Notes: generated by a model from the sequence alone, not told the origin. Positions 1 through 7,764 are shown, numbered from the stretch's first letter. The stretch is DNA of 34,656 bases from Colivivens sp964452915 (GCA_964452915.1 CAYVNW010000034.1:1-34656); one strand, 5' to 3'. Numbers and translations are program-made.

Positions 1-4
1 TAAT

Positions 5-289
5 TTAATTCCGCCAACGGGTTTTATTATTAAGCTTAAAGAGAAGCGTGAATCCTTCACTCGTAGGAATCTCAGTAGTTCTCAGGGATAGTATCAACTT
101 TGAACTGTCGTTATGCACAATCATAGATAGTCTCGCGAAAGTCCAAGTATAGCCTACCGAATTGATAATTTCGCCTTTCATCATTATGATACGCTGGCCA
201 TCAATGACCTTGTCATTTTGAATCTTATGTGATAATACAATCAATGGAACTATAAGAAAGAGTAATGATAATGATATTTTTATGTTCAT
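5..289 (-). CDS. Small secreted protein of unknown function
   Basis: A 94-residue ORF with an ATG start and a TAA stop inside the window. The first 20 or so residues form a classic signal peptide: MNIK, then a long Leu/Ile/Val stretch ending near VLSHK. There is no Cys after it, so it should be exported or periplasmic rather than a lipoprotein. The remainder is short, mixed beta-like sequence with no motif I recognise. It starts only 12 bases after the stop of the upstream restriction-like gene on the same strand, so the two are probably co-transcribed. I cannot assign a function. It could be a truncated remnant, since it ends with a basic NNKTRWRN tail and no recognisable domain. Confidence 0.5.
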   Translation of the reverse strand: MNIKISLSLLFLIVPLIVLSHKIQNDKVIDGQRIIMMKGEIINSVGYTWTFARLSMIVHNDSSKLILSLRTTEIPTSEGFTLLFKLNNKTRWRN

Positions 290-301
290 AACATTAGCAT
301 T

Positions 302-2140
302 TTATTTTTGGGGGAATTTGTACATTGTAACAAGCTCGTTTACCATACAGTCAGTTCGTTGCTTTATATCTTCGATGGTCCAAGAATTCTTGTTTGCCAA
401 TTCCTTGTTTATTTCAAGTCCATTCTTATAACCAATGTAATTCTCTTTCTTCTTGTCCATTCTATCTCTTTTTTTCTCGAATGAAAAATTGCTAAGAGCG
501 CTGTTATATCCGGTTACAGTTAAGTTTCCTAGTTTGTGCGCATAATCATTGAGATATTGGCTTGCTTTTTCTTTATCTCCACCTGCAATCATATCAATCC
601 AATCCTGTGGAATATTCTCTCCTTCAGGGAATATATGTTCAATAGACCAGATATAGACATTATGGTCATTCCTCTTCCACAAATCAGTCCACTTCTCTGA
701 TGTCATGTGCTTTTCGGTAAGTGCACAAAGCAGGAAGCGAGCCATACCTGAATTGTCTTTATAAATATCACCACGGAGTTTTTTCTCAAAGAGCGCATCA
801 TCTGCACTACGATCCGGATTGCCGAGATATTCCATTATATAGTCATAAACTTTCTCGCCTTTTATAGTTTCATAAGCTTCGATATTAGCGATAATCTCCA
901 TGAAAATACGTATAAGGTCGCGTGTTCCCGGATAGTCGGTAGTGTTTCTGCGGACGAAATATATTGTAAGCAAGTCTGTTATTTTTACCAATGTATTGCT
1001 GTCTAATTGGAGGCTTTCCTTTTCATGCAAAAGATACATCAAAAGCATATAACTGCTGGCAGCCTGTATATGAGCCAAGTCTTTCAAGGCTTTTGTAGAA
1101 TCCTTTGTAGTACCTGTCATTAATATAAAGTGTGAGTAAATCTCACCGCATATTAATATGTCATCCAAGAATCCTTTTAGGTCGCGGTTTATTATCCTTT
1201 CATAAATATTGAGCAAATTGCTTTTAGTTGCTATATAACCAAGAGGGTCTTTTTTCTTGTCATCAGCCTTGCGAAATGGTTCGTTAAGACGATTTTTGAA
1301 GGCATTATAATACTGGCGGAAAAATCGTTCCTGTGTGGCATAGTCATCTGTCAAATAACCAAGCAGGCTCTGCCAACGTGAGAAACATCCATCAGTTGTT
1401 AAACCGGATTTTTCTGCACGAGCCATAATAAGATTCTTGATAAGGTCAATAGCTGTGAGAGGTGTACCGCGATTGTTAAGTGATTCAAAGAGAATATAAG
1501 CATCGGAAGCTGTTGAAACCTCTATCTTAACTAACATAGCATGCATGAGTTTTTTTCTGATTAAAGAAAGAATTTTAGCTTTATCGTCATATTTGTCGAC
1601 CTTATTTAGCTCCCTATCAAGAAGTTCTTGATAATAATGGAAACTTCTTGCCATCTTATGTTGTCCCCAATAAGGCTTTTTTGCGGCAAACTCAATGAGA
1701 CCTGCTTCCTTCATGACATAATTGAAATCGTCAAGATTATTGCTTTGTACTTGAGGAACAAGTACAAGTCCATTCTCTTTATTATTTTTTCTCACAAGAG
1801 CTTTTCTTAAGTTGATAATATCAACAAGCATGTCTTCATCGCCTTCTTCCTTAATCGCTCTCATCTTTGTATAGATGGCAGCAAGAAACATGCAAAGCGT
1901 CGTAAGGCGTTGCTGGCCATCGATTACCTCTAAATGTGGATATGTAGAATCGCCAGTATTAATGCAGATTATAGACCCGAAGAAATATCCTTCATCGTTT
2001 TCCAGTAAGTCTGAATACATGTTGTACCAATCATTGTACCCCCAAGTATATTCCCGTTGGTATTTGGGTATGAAGTAATATAATTCACTATCAGACTTGA
2101 AAATTTCATCGATTGGATATTTGTTAACGGTTTGTATCAT
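302..2140 (-). CDS. GmrSD-type restriction endonuclease-like protein (DUF262 + DUF1524)
   Basis: A 612-residue protein with both halves of the GmrSD family in one chain. The N-terminal DUF262 domain carries PKYQREYTW at residues 25-33, the nucleotide-hydrolysis motif DGQQR at 74-78, and the family block FESLNNRG at 218-225 followed by DLIKN. The C-terminal DUF1524 domain has an HNH-like nuclease signature: IEHIFPE at 500-506, HKLGNLTVTGYN at 535-546 and a basic FEKKR at 554-558. Characterised relatives (GmrSD, BrxU, SspE) are NTP-driven nucleases that restrict modified phage DNA or act with phosphorothioation systems. A defence role here follows from the family, and the DNA modification recognised is unknown. 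All visible catalytic motifs look intact. It has its own promoter-like element and sits beside decayed genes, as expected for an accessory defence locus. Confidence 0.88.
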   Translation of the reverse strand: MIQTVNKYPIDEIFKSDSELYYFIPKYQREYTWGYNDWYNMYSDLLENDEGYFFGSIICINTGDSTYPHLEVIDGQQRLTTLCMFLAAIYTKMRAIKEEGDEDMLVDIINLRKALVRKNNKENGLVLVPQVQSNNLDDFNYVMKEAGLIEFAAKKPYWGQHKMARSFHYYQELLDRELNKVDKYDDKAKILSLIRKKLMHAMLVKIEVSTASDAYILFESLNNRGTPLTAIDLIKNLIMARAEKSGLTTDGCFSRWQSLLGYLTDDYATQERFFRQYYNAFKNRLNEPFRKADDKKKDPLGYIATKSNLLNIYERIINRDLKGFLDDILICGEIYSHFILMTGTTKDSTKALKDLAHIQAASSYMLLMYLLHEKESLQLDSNTLVKITDLLTIYFVRRNTTDYPGTRDLIRIFMEIIANIEAYETIKGEKVYDYIMEYLGNPDRSADDALFEKKLRGDIYKDNSGMARFLLCALTEKHMTSEKWTDLWKRNDHNVYIWSIEHIFPEGENIPQDWIDMIAGGDKEKASQYLNDYAHKLGNLTVTGYNSALSNFSFEKKRDRMDKKKENYIGYKNGLEINKELANKNSWTIEDIKQRTDCMVNELVTMYKFPQK

Positions 2141-2163
2141 TGGTTTTCTGTGTTATGACTTTG

Positions 2164-2191
2164 CAAAGTTATAAAATTATTTTTAAGCCAA
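2164..2191 (-). promoter_or_regulatory. Bacteroidetes-type promoter for the GmrSD-like gene
   Basis: On the minus strand TAACTTTG (2164-2171) fits the Bacteroidetes -7 consensus TAnnTTTG, and a TTG lies 17 bases upstream (2189-2191), slightly shorter than the usual 19-21. It ends about 24 bases before the ATG of the restriction-like gene, giving a short leader. Confidence 0.55.
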
Positions 2192-2252
2192 GAAAAAACT
2201 CTGCAGTAATTTCATTATTCGTGATTCCGATAAGACTCGAAACTTGGCGGAG

Positions 2253-2439
2253 TCAATTAGCAAGTGCAAATTTACGAAGTTTGTTTAGACAGCTGTCAAG
2301 TTCAGCCTTCAGTTCCTCTGGTTTCTCTGAAGGTTCATCGCCTTCTTGTATGCGAATGTTGTTCATCAGGCGGCTTTTTCAGCTGCTCTATCTTCTTTTG
2401 CGTATCCTTACGGATAGCCAATGCTTCTGTTAGTTTCAT
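2253..2439 (-). pseudogene. Frameshifted, truncated DIP1984-family gene remnant
   Basis: Reading the minus strand from ATG 2437-2439 gives MKLTEALAIRKDTQKKIEQL. After the following KK, shifting by one base near 2376 restores RLMNNIRIQEGDEPSEKPEE and then a helix ending KFALAN at TGA 2253-2255. This matches the N-terminal helical half of the DIP1984 (septicolysin-like, DUF6847) family as I know it, including its hallmark VQEG-x-x-P-x-E-x-P segment. Intact members are roughly 150 residues, so this copy has one frameshift and has lost about half its length. Its truncated end runs into the promoter of the restriction-like gene, so it may mark an old insertion breakpoint. Family assignment is from memory of the motif. 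Confidence 0.6.
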
Positions 2440-2531
2440 CTTGCTAAACATTACAGTCTACTTCCAAATATTTTTGTTCGCATTTTGTTCACAGATGCCT
2501 TTAACCCTTTTTATTATGCCAAATCGTTTTT

Positions 2532-2828
2532 TTACACAAGGAGTTTTGTGTAAGAAGGCAAATTGCCATTAATCATGTCTTCTGCATCTTTGTCGGAAAA
2601 ATCAAAGTTGGCGATTGTACCATTGGCGTCTATTTCCAAACTGATATAGTCGTTATATTTATCTCCCAAACAAGATGGAACATAAGATTGGAATTTGACA
2701 ATTACATTCTTTTCATCGTCCAATAGAGCATATATACCTTCATCAACGACCTTGTAATTTACTTTTGCGGTCGTTCCTATGGGCCATTCCATGATGCTTC
2801 TTGATTCCAAATCAATGACAGAAGTCAA
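2532..2828 (-). CDS. Hypothetical protein, possibly a gene fragment
   Basis: An open frame of 98 codons if it starts at TTG 2828, or 86 codons from the internal ATG at 2790-2792 (MEWPIGTTAKV). An in-frame TAG lies just upstream, so it cannot extend further. The sequence is acidic, globular and beta-rich (VVDEGIYALLDDEKNVIVKF), with no signal peptide and no motif I recognise. The acidic single-domain look recalls small immunity-type proteins, but that is only an impression. It sits between a decayed DIP1984-like gene and a divergent protease gene, so a remnant is equally likely. Confidence 0.4.
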   Translation of the reverse strand: MTSVIDLESRSIMEWPIGTTAKVNYKVVDEGIYALLDDEKNVIVKFQSYVPSCLGDKYNDYISLEIDANGTIANFDFSDKDAEDMINGNLPSYTKLLV

Positions 2829-2932
2829 TAACTACTGCCATGCCACTATTTTGTTGGTGAATCGCTTGCATATATCCTCAAATTTCACGTACTTAGTGTC
2901 ATGTTGTACATAATGAATTAAGTTTATTGAAA

Positions 2933-4264
2933 ATGAAGAAGTTGTTTTTCCTGGTAATGTTATCATTTAATTGCATTCAACATCCGTACGCACAAAAAGC
3001 TGACATTCAGATTGCCAATCTGATAAATGAAGAGAACTGGTTTGAGCTGATTGACGAGTATCCACAATTGAAGGATTCTATGCAAAGTCCATTTATGAAA
3101 TTAGCGGCAGAAACAATGATTGATATTCATACCAATAGAACTGCTGATGCCGTTAAGAACATAGACTTGATGTTTAATAAATATCAGTCAGATTTGGGAC
3201 AAAGCATTATCAGCTTTATAGCTTTACGAACACAACTCCTTGTAAAATTAGGACGTTATGCCGAAGCGGCAGATTTTCTTCGCAACGCCCTTGACCGGTT
3301 TAAAAGTCAAGGTGTAACGAAAGGTCTTGAAAGTATGGAAAATTATTGGATGTCGATAAACTCTGTTCGTTCTTATCTCCCTATGAGCATTTCACGGCCC
3401 GATGCAGATTCTCAAGTTAAATTCGCTCTCCAAGAATGGCATACTAAGAAAATTGAACCATGGATGAAAAGCCGCACGGAAAAGATGCCGGAATATAATT
3501 CGCTCGCCATCATGGTTCCCGTGGCCTTTCATGGAGAAAACATGCAGTTCGTTTTCGACACGGGTGCAGGTGCTACATTCCTAACTGAGAAATTTGCAAG
3601 AGATAAGGGGCTTCCTCTTGTTGGAGATTCTATAACTTTGAATAGAACACAAAAAGGACTAAGAACATATATAGACAGTTTGCAGATAGGCGATATAACA
3701 GTCCATAACATCATCGCCTATGTGGGACTTGACGACAATAATAAGATTTTTGACCTTATTGGATTTGATGCAGCATTGGGACGTGATGTAATGTCGGCTA
3801 TTGGCGAAATACAAATTAGTATGTCTGACAGTACATTAAGGTTCCCTATCCACAGTAGTGCTATGCCGCCGTCAGGCATTAATCTCTTGGATAATGCTTT
3901 TGTCAAAACCGGCTATTCCGAAGACCGTCTCCCATTCCTCTTTGACACAGGCAATTCCGACAACGTAGGTTGTTACCTCTATAGCCCTTTCTATACAAAA
4001 TATAAACAATTTGTAGATGCTAATGCCACAACAGACTCCATTTCCGGAGGAGGATATGCTTATGCAAAAACAAAAGAGGTCAAGATTATCCCCACTATTC
4101 AACTTTATGTTGGCAATAAAAACATAAGTTTTAAAGGAGCAATATTAGAACGGAATGATGGATTGGGACTAAATCGCTGTTATGGCAACATTGGAATAGC
4201 CGCCGTACTTCAAAATAAAAAAACTACCATCAACTTCAAGGATATGTTCTTGGAGTTTGAGTAA
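2933..4264 (+). CDS. Secreted retropepsin-like aspartyl protease with helical N-terminal region
   Basis: A 443-residue protein starting at ATG 2933; an upstream in-frame TTG at 2927 is less likely. Residues 1-20 form a signal peptide ending PYAQ. Residues 25-180 are helical with a TPR-like feel (LVKLGRYAEAADFLRNAL). The C-terminal half has two retropepsin motifs, FDTGAG with Asp at about 209 and FDTGNS with Asp at about 338, each after a hydrophobic beta strand as in aspartyl proteases, plus IGFDAALGRDV, similar to the family's flap-side ILG-x-D block. Having both catalytic Asp residues in one chain suggests a self-contained two-lobe enzyme rather than a homodimer. The export signal implies the periplasm or outside. 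Substrate is unknown. No clear TAnnTTTG promoter was found immediately upstream. Confidence 0.75.
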   Translation: MKKLFFLVMLSFNCIQHPYAQKADIQIANLINEENWFELIDEYPQLKDSMQSPFMKLAAETMIDIHTNRTADAVKNIDLMFNKYQSDLGQSIISFIALRTQLLVKLGRYAEAADFLRNALDRFKSQGVTKGLESMENYWMSINSVRSYLPMSISRPDADSQVKFALQEWHTKKIEPWMKSRTEKMPEYNSLAIMVPVAFHGENMQFVFDTGAGATFLTEKFARDKGLPLVGDSITLNRTQKGLRTYIDSLQIGDITVHNIIAYVGLDDNNKIFDLIGFDAALGRDVMSAIGEIQISMSDSTLRFPIHSSAMPPSGINLLDNAFVKTGYSEDRLPFLFDTGNSDNVGCYLYSPFYTKYKQFVDANATTDSISGGGYAYAKTKEVKIIPTIQLYVGNKNISFKGAILERNDGLGLNRCYGNIGIAAVLQNKKTTINFKDMFLEFE

Positions 4265-4349
4265 TAGTTATTATTGTTGTCCGCTAAAAGTTGAAAGAGC
4301 TTACCACTCGCTTTGCTCGGGGTGACGAGGGGAAGTCTTGCAAAAAATG

Positions 4350-4425
4350 ATATTAATTGAAATGCCCAACGATATTAATATAAATGGCAAAGCATATTAA
4401 TATAAATGGCAAAGCATATTAATAT
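4350..4425. repeat. 22-bp tandem array with palindromic ATATTAATAT cores
   Basis: Two identical 22-bp units (4372-4393, 4394-4415) begin with the perfect palindrome ATATTAATAT and continue AAATGGCAAAGC. A third palindrome follows (4416-4425), and a diverged copy precedes (4350-4371, ATATTAATTG then AAATGCCCAACG). The palindromes therefore fall every 22 bp on nearly the same DNA face. It could be a protein-binding array or simple slippage product. Confidence 0.75.
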
Positions 4426-4453
4426 CTTTTTTGAGGGCTGAAAATGCAGTGAC

Positions 4454-4571
4454 TTTACCTGAATTTACTTTACACTCTTTGTACTTGTTTACTGATATGC
4501 TTTACTTAGTCTTTAACATTTTACTGATTAGCTTTACATGATGGCATCCTCTTTACTGATTTGCTTCGCAG
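4454..4571. repeat. Array of TTTACTGAT repeats with exact 32-bp period
   Basis: TTTACTGAT occurs at 4488, 4520 and 4552, exactly 32 bp apart, each followed by two variable bases and GCTT. The conserved part is about 17-18 bp and the spacers are about 15 bp. A diverged fourth copy (TTTACCTGA) starts at 4454. Spacers differ in sequence but are much too short for CRISPR. Confidence 0.7.
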
Positions 4572-4880
4572 ATTGAACTGCACCTTGGAAAGGTGCCACA
4601 GCAGTAGCAGGCGTACACCAGCCCACTCCGTCATACCGACGAATACAGTGAGGAGTGTATCCTCAGTGCGCTATAATCGTGCTTTGCCGCAATGCAATGC
4701 CACAGTGCAATGGGGTCCGTTATGAGGATCCGCTCGGATGAATCGGGATGACGGGAGAGAAAGGGCCGTCGTTTGACATACCTCGCATGGTGTGACATCT
4801 CCGATGTCAGTGCAGCAGCCTTGGGCATGATCGCTGAACATAGAGTTGAGTTAAGTATGGTCAGAGTACTCAGTTACGCC

Positions 4881-4990
4881 CATCAGTAAAAGACACACAA
4901 CCCGTCCGATCATTGTTTGGCATTTGCCAAACAATTGTACGGCATTTGCCAGACGACATGCGACTGTAGTTTAATGTCTTTTACTGAATG
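4881..4990. repeat. Short element with inverted ends and an internal hairpin (MITE-like)
   Basis: CATCAGTAAAAGACA (4881-4895) is repeated in inverted orientation as TGTCTTTTACTGAATG (4975-4990), with one extra base. Between them ATTGTTTGGCA and TGCCAAACAAT (4912-4935) form 11-bp arms around a TT loop, and GGCATTTGCC is repeated just after (4941-4950). The architecture resembles a miniature inverted-repeat element, but no target-site duplication was identified. It ends 14 bases from the stop of the acyltransferase gene, so a role in 3' end formation is also possible. Confidence 0.5.
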
Positions 4991-5004
4991 ATATATTTGT
5001 CAGC

Positions 5005-5691
5005 TCACATCACGCTCCAGTCAACGTCTTGTCGTATGACACGGTTGCCATCGAAGATACTGAATGGAGTAGCGTTCGACTTATATATGTTGTTGCCATT
5101 GGGCACGATGGTGCATTCTGCCAATGAAACGCCTTTGGTTATGGTTACTTCCGACGCAATCCAACAGTGGTTTCCAATGGTGACGGGCTTGTTGTGATTA
5201 ATCTTTTCTCCTTTGTACATAATGCTGTGTCCGTCACCGTCGATTATGGTTACGTTCCAGCCTACCATACATTCGTCGCCTATGGTTACACGGTGTCCGC
5301 ATGACATGATCAACCCCGTGTTTGCATAGAAATTGTCGCCGATTTCCATGCGTCCGTTTGCAGAAACGTGGATGTGGAACTTGGAATAGAACACACACTT
5401 CCCGTTAAACTTGATTTTTCCTCCGTTTGTACCATTGCCTTTCACTGACAGGTAGGATGCCATCCCTTTATGGAGATGGAACGAGCCTTCCTCGGCTCCC
5501 AACCGAATGATTCCGAACCGGTTGGGACATTCGATGCAACCACGATATATGTCCTTAATGACTATATGCCTGCCGCACAGGACAGGCAGGCGGACCGCCT
5601 TCTTGAATGGAAAGCATCGCAAGTTGAGGTAAATAGTGTTCCATACAGCTGATGGGTGACAATATCTGAGATAATCGCATATTTTCTTCAT
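5005..5691 (-). CDS. Hexapeptide-repeat acyltransferase (left-handed beta-helix)
   Basis: A 228-residue cytosolic protein. The central and C-terminal region shows the imperfect hexapeptide periodicity of the left-handed beta-helix acyltransferases (WbbJ/maltose acetyltransferase group): IKFNGKC, VSANGRMEIGDNFYANTG, VTIGDECMVGWNVTI, then the family turn DGDGHSI containing the likely catalytic His, and KPVTIGNHCWIASEVTITKGV with the usual late G-x-x-x-I-x-x-N end modified to NGNNIYKSN. Members transfer acetyl or other acyl groups to sugars, often in polysaccharide or O-antigen synthesis. No glycosyltransferases or other polysaccharide genes flank it, so the acceptor cannot be inferred. The gene stands alone on its strand between repeat-rich intergenic regions. 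The start ATG at 5691 begins MKKICDYLRY. Confidence 0.82.
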   Translation of the reverse strand: MKKICDYLRYCHPSAVWNTIYLNLRCFPFKKAVRLPVLCGRHIVIKDIYRGCIECPNRFGIIRLGAEEGSFHLHKGMASYLSVKGNGTNGGKIKFNGKCVFYSKFHIHVSANGRMEIGDNFYANTGLIMSCGHRVTIGDECMVGWNVTIIDGDGHSIMYKGEKINHNKPVTIGNHCWIASEVTITKGVSLAECTIVPNGNNIYKSNATPFSIFDGNRVIRQDVDWSVM

Positions 5692-6348
5692 ACAGAGTCA
5701 ATATTTTGGCGCACACGCAGAGCGGTAGGTTGAGTAGATATGAAAAGCGTGAGTGTAACGTTATCTTCCTACACACAGAGGCTCTGGAATGCCCAATTCA
5801 GTAGAACAGATAACGTCAGAGCTCACGCATATATTGCCAGCGCCTCCCCCCCGTTTCCGAGGAAGAGCGTAGAATGACAATGAGCGTCTACCGTCGTGGA
5901 TATGTTCAAGACTGAATTTTGTAGCTGAAGTTTTCCAAATTTCAGTGTGTCTTAAACAGAGCGTTAGTATACGGCTTATCATGTTATGTCGTGGAAAGTC
6001 GTTAAGCTCAATTTGTGGCAAAACGTGTCAATCCAAGGGCAAAGATAATGTGTTTTTTCTGAACGGAGATAATAAAATGGAATGTTTTTGTCGTAAAAAC
6101 ATAAAAAGGCGTTGAGATGCGCCGAAAGTGTCCGCACAAATAAAAACGCACACGTTGTCCTGTCTCGGGAAACGACATCGTTGTATGAAGTGGGTCGTAC
6201 TCATTTCCGTGGTGGGCTCCATAAGCCCCGGCAGAAGGAAATGTTCATACAAAAAATGTTTTTATGGCAATTATCATGTTGCTTTTACCAATATTTGTTG
6301 TACCTTTGCAAAGATGCTGAAAATGTAAGGCACGACAAAGGGAACGTG
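5692..6348. other. Long intergenic region between divergent genes
   Basis: About 650 bases without a convincing gene between the acyltransferase (minus) and the symporter (plus). It contains a minus-strand TATCTTTG (6040-6047) that could start a roughly 340-base leader for the acyltransferase, but no TTG lies at the right distance. A small perfect hairpin GTTTTTGTCGTAAAAAC is at about 6084-6100, and the plus-strand promoter of the symporter cluster is at 6279-6308. Open frames here have poor composition and no recognisable motifs. Confidence 0.45.
6279..6308 (+). promoter_or_regulatory. Promoter of the symporter/redox cluster
   Basis: TTG at 6279-6281, a 19-base spacer, then TACCTTTG at 6301-6308: an excellent match to the Bacteroidetes sigma-ABfr promoter. 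It lies about 40 bases upstream of the symporter ATG and also argues against the longer open frame that would begin upstream of it. Confidence 0.8.
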
Positions 6349-7764
6349 ATGGACAAAGAAGTTACTATATTGATTGTTTGCGTTGTTTATTTTGTGGCGA
6401 TGATTGCTATTGGACTGTACTCATCGAAGCGGAACAAGCATACGTCGGATTATCTTGTAGCAGGCAGAAAGCTGAATGTCTTGATGGTGGCGGTAACCGT
6501 AGCGGCAGTGCAGATCGGGGTAGGAATTGTGCTCGGATCTGCCTCAAACGGGTATGCCGATGGCTTATGGCCCGGCACATACTATGCCATCGGATGTGGC
6601 GGCGGACTGGTGGTTGCCGGTTGGGTCACCGCCGGCAAACTGAGGCGACAGGAGGGATACGTGCCGCTTGACTACTTCGCGCACAGATATGGTGAAAGCC
6701 GCATTATACGGCTGTGGGCATGGCTGAGCAACATCCCGAGTTTGCTGGGTATATATATTGCCCAATTGATAGCCTGCGGTTCGATTCTTTCAGGTTTTGG
6801 CATATCATACGAGTGGGCTATTGTGCTGACAACAGTTGCCATACTGGCATATTGTGCCATAGGCGGCATGTGGGGCGTTGTGCTGACGAATATGCTGCAG
6901 ACAGGATTCATCGTGGTTGGTATACCGGTATTGTTAGTGGCTGTATTGACAAGGTATATGGATGCCGGAGGCTGTATTGAATCGTTGATAAATACTCCAT
7001 TCATTCCCGAGGGTCTGTTTTCAAGGTTCGTGTATCTTGTAGTACCGTTTCTGTTGTCTATATCAGTCTCGTATGATGTTTACTCCAGAATCCAGTCGGC
7101 AAAAAACGCACGAACTGCGAGTGTCGGATGCATCGTCGGCGGTATACTTGTTATTATAATCGGCCTTATGTGTTCCACTATTGGAGCTGCGGCACGCGTG
7201 TTGTTCCCTGGTGTGACAGACGGCATCTTCACAGTATGCACCACCTCGGTACTCTCGCCCGTATTAGCGGGAATTGTGATAGCCTCAATATTGGCTGCTG
7301 CTATGTCGAGTGCCAACGGGGTAATACTATCGCTTGGTGCATCGTTCTCAAGAGACTTCTACAATAAGTTCCTTCATCCCGAAGAAAACGATTTGGACAA
7401 TTTGCCCAAGTCGAAACTCGTATCTCAGGTTACTGTATTGGCGGGCAGCCTCGTGGCTTTGTTTTTTGCCTTTCACATGACCGACATCCTTGACGCCATG
7501 ATCATTTTCAATTATCCTTATATGGGCAGTATGCTGGTGCCGTTGCTTGGCGGACTCGTATGGAAGGGTGCCACTGTGAAGGGGGCTTATGCAGCTGCAA
7601 TCGCAGGCGGCATCATCGGTGTTGTCGCTTTTCTGTGCGGCATACCCGGACCGTTGCATGGCAGGATGAACATAGATTTGTCGCTGTTGCTGGCGTATGT
7701 GGTATCAGCGGTATTCTTAGTTGTATTCAGTTTGTTTGACAGAAGATATGGCAGAAACAGGTAA
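6349..7764 (+). CDS. Sodium:solute symporter family (SSS) transporter
   Basis: A 471-residue polytopic membrane protein with about a dozen hydrophobic segments. It begins MDKEVTILIVCVVYFVAMIA, continues with YSSKRNKHTSDYLVAGRKLN, the SSS-family signature after TM1 (S-x-x-D-Y-x-x-A-G-R), and then GIVLGSASNGYADGLWPG, typical of TM2 in the family. Further landmarks are YVPLDYFAHRYGES and the helix with MSSANGVILSLGASFSRDFYNK, the conserved TM9-like region. SSS carriers use the sodium gradient to import sugars, amino acids, carboxylates or similar solutes; the substrate cannot be read from sequence. I chose ATG 6349 because it follows the promoter by about 40 bases. Its last 17 bases overlap the start of the flavoprotein gene, so transport and redox functions are probably made together. 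Confidence 0.88.
   Translation: MDKEVTILIVCVVYFVAMIAIGLYSSKRNKHTSDYLVAGRKLNVLMVAVTVAAVQIGVGIVLGSASNGYADGLWPGTYYAIGCGGGLVVAGWVTAGKLRRQEGYVPLDYFAHRYGESRIIRLWAWLSNIPSLLGIYIAQLIACGSILSGFGISYEWAIVLTTVAILAYCAIGGMWGVVLTNMLQTGFIVVGIPVLLVAVLTRYMDAGGCIESLINTPFIPEGLFSRFVYLVVPFLLSISVSYDVYSRIQSAKNARTASVGCIVGGILVIIIGLMCSTIGAAARVLFPGVTDGIFTVCTTSVLSPVLAGIVIASILAAAMSSANGVILSLGASFSRDFYNKFLHPEENDLDNLPKSKLVSQVTVLAGSLVALFFAFHMTDILDAMIIFNYPYMGSMLVPLLGGLVWKGATVKGAYAAAIAGGIIGVVAFLCGIPGPLHGRMNIDLSLLLAYVVSAVFLVVFSLFDRRYGRNR

Larger units (their letters stand above)
4265..5004. other. 740-bp intergenic region made of several repeats
   Basis: No convincing gene lies here. From left to right it holds a stretch resembling a dispersed repeat (CTCGCTTTGCTCGGGGTGAC near 4311), a 22-bp palindromic array (4350-4425), a 32-bp-period array (4454-4571), a GC-richer block of about 240 bases with a spurious 65-codon minus-strand frame (4631-4828), and a hairpin element with inverted ends (4881-4990). 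The block encoding that frame resembles sequence I recall as dispersed between genes in Prevotella genomes, which is why I treat it as a repeat rather than a gene. Confidence 0.55.

Noticed and set aside
2829..2926. Minus-strand peptide tail reading LIHYVQHDTKYVKFEDIC then KRFTNKIVAWQ and stop
   Set aside because: Looks protein-like, but no start codon or upstream coding part is present; at most a tiny remnant.
4454..4571. Possible CRISPR array
   Set aside because: Three regular repeats, but the spacers are only about 15 bases, the repeats are imperfect and there are no cas genes.
4631..4828. 65-codon minus-strand open frame
   Set aside because: No promoter, no motif, located inside a repeat-rich block; looks like a translated dispersed repeat.
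5761..6021. 86-codon minus-strand frame downstream of a TATCTTTG
   Set aside because: Starts at TTG, has poor composition and no recognisable features; the -7 element lacks a partner.
6112..6348. N-terminal extension of the symporter frame upstream of 6349
   Set aside because: The promoter at 6279-6308 lies inside it, and the symporter's normal N-terminus starts at MDKEVTIL.
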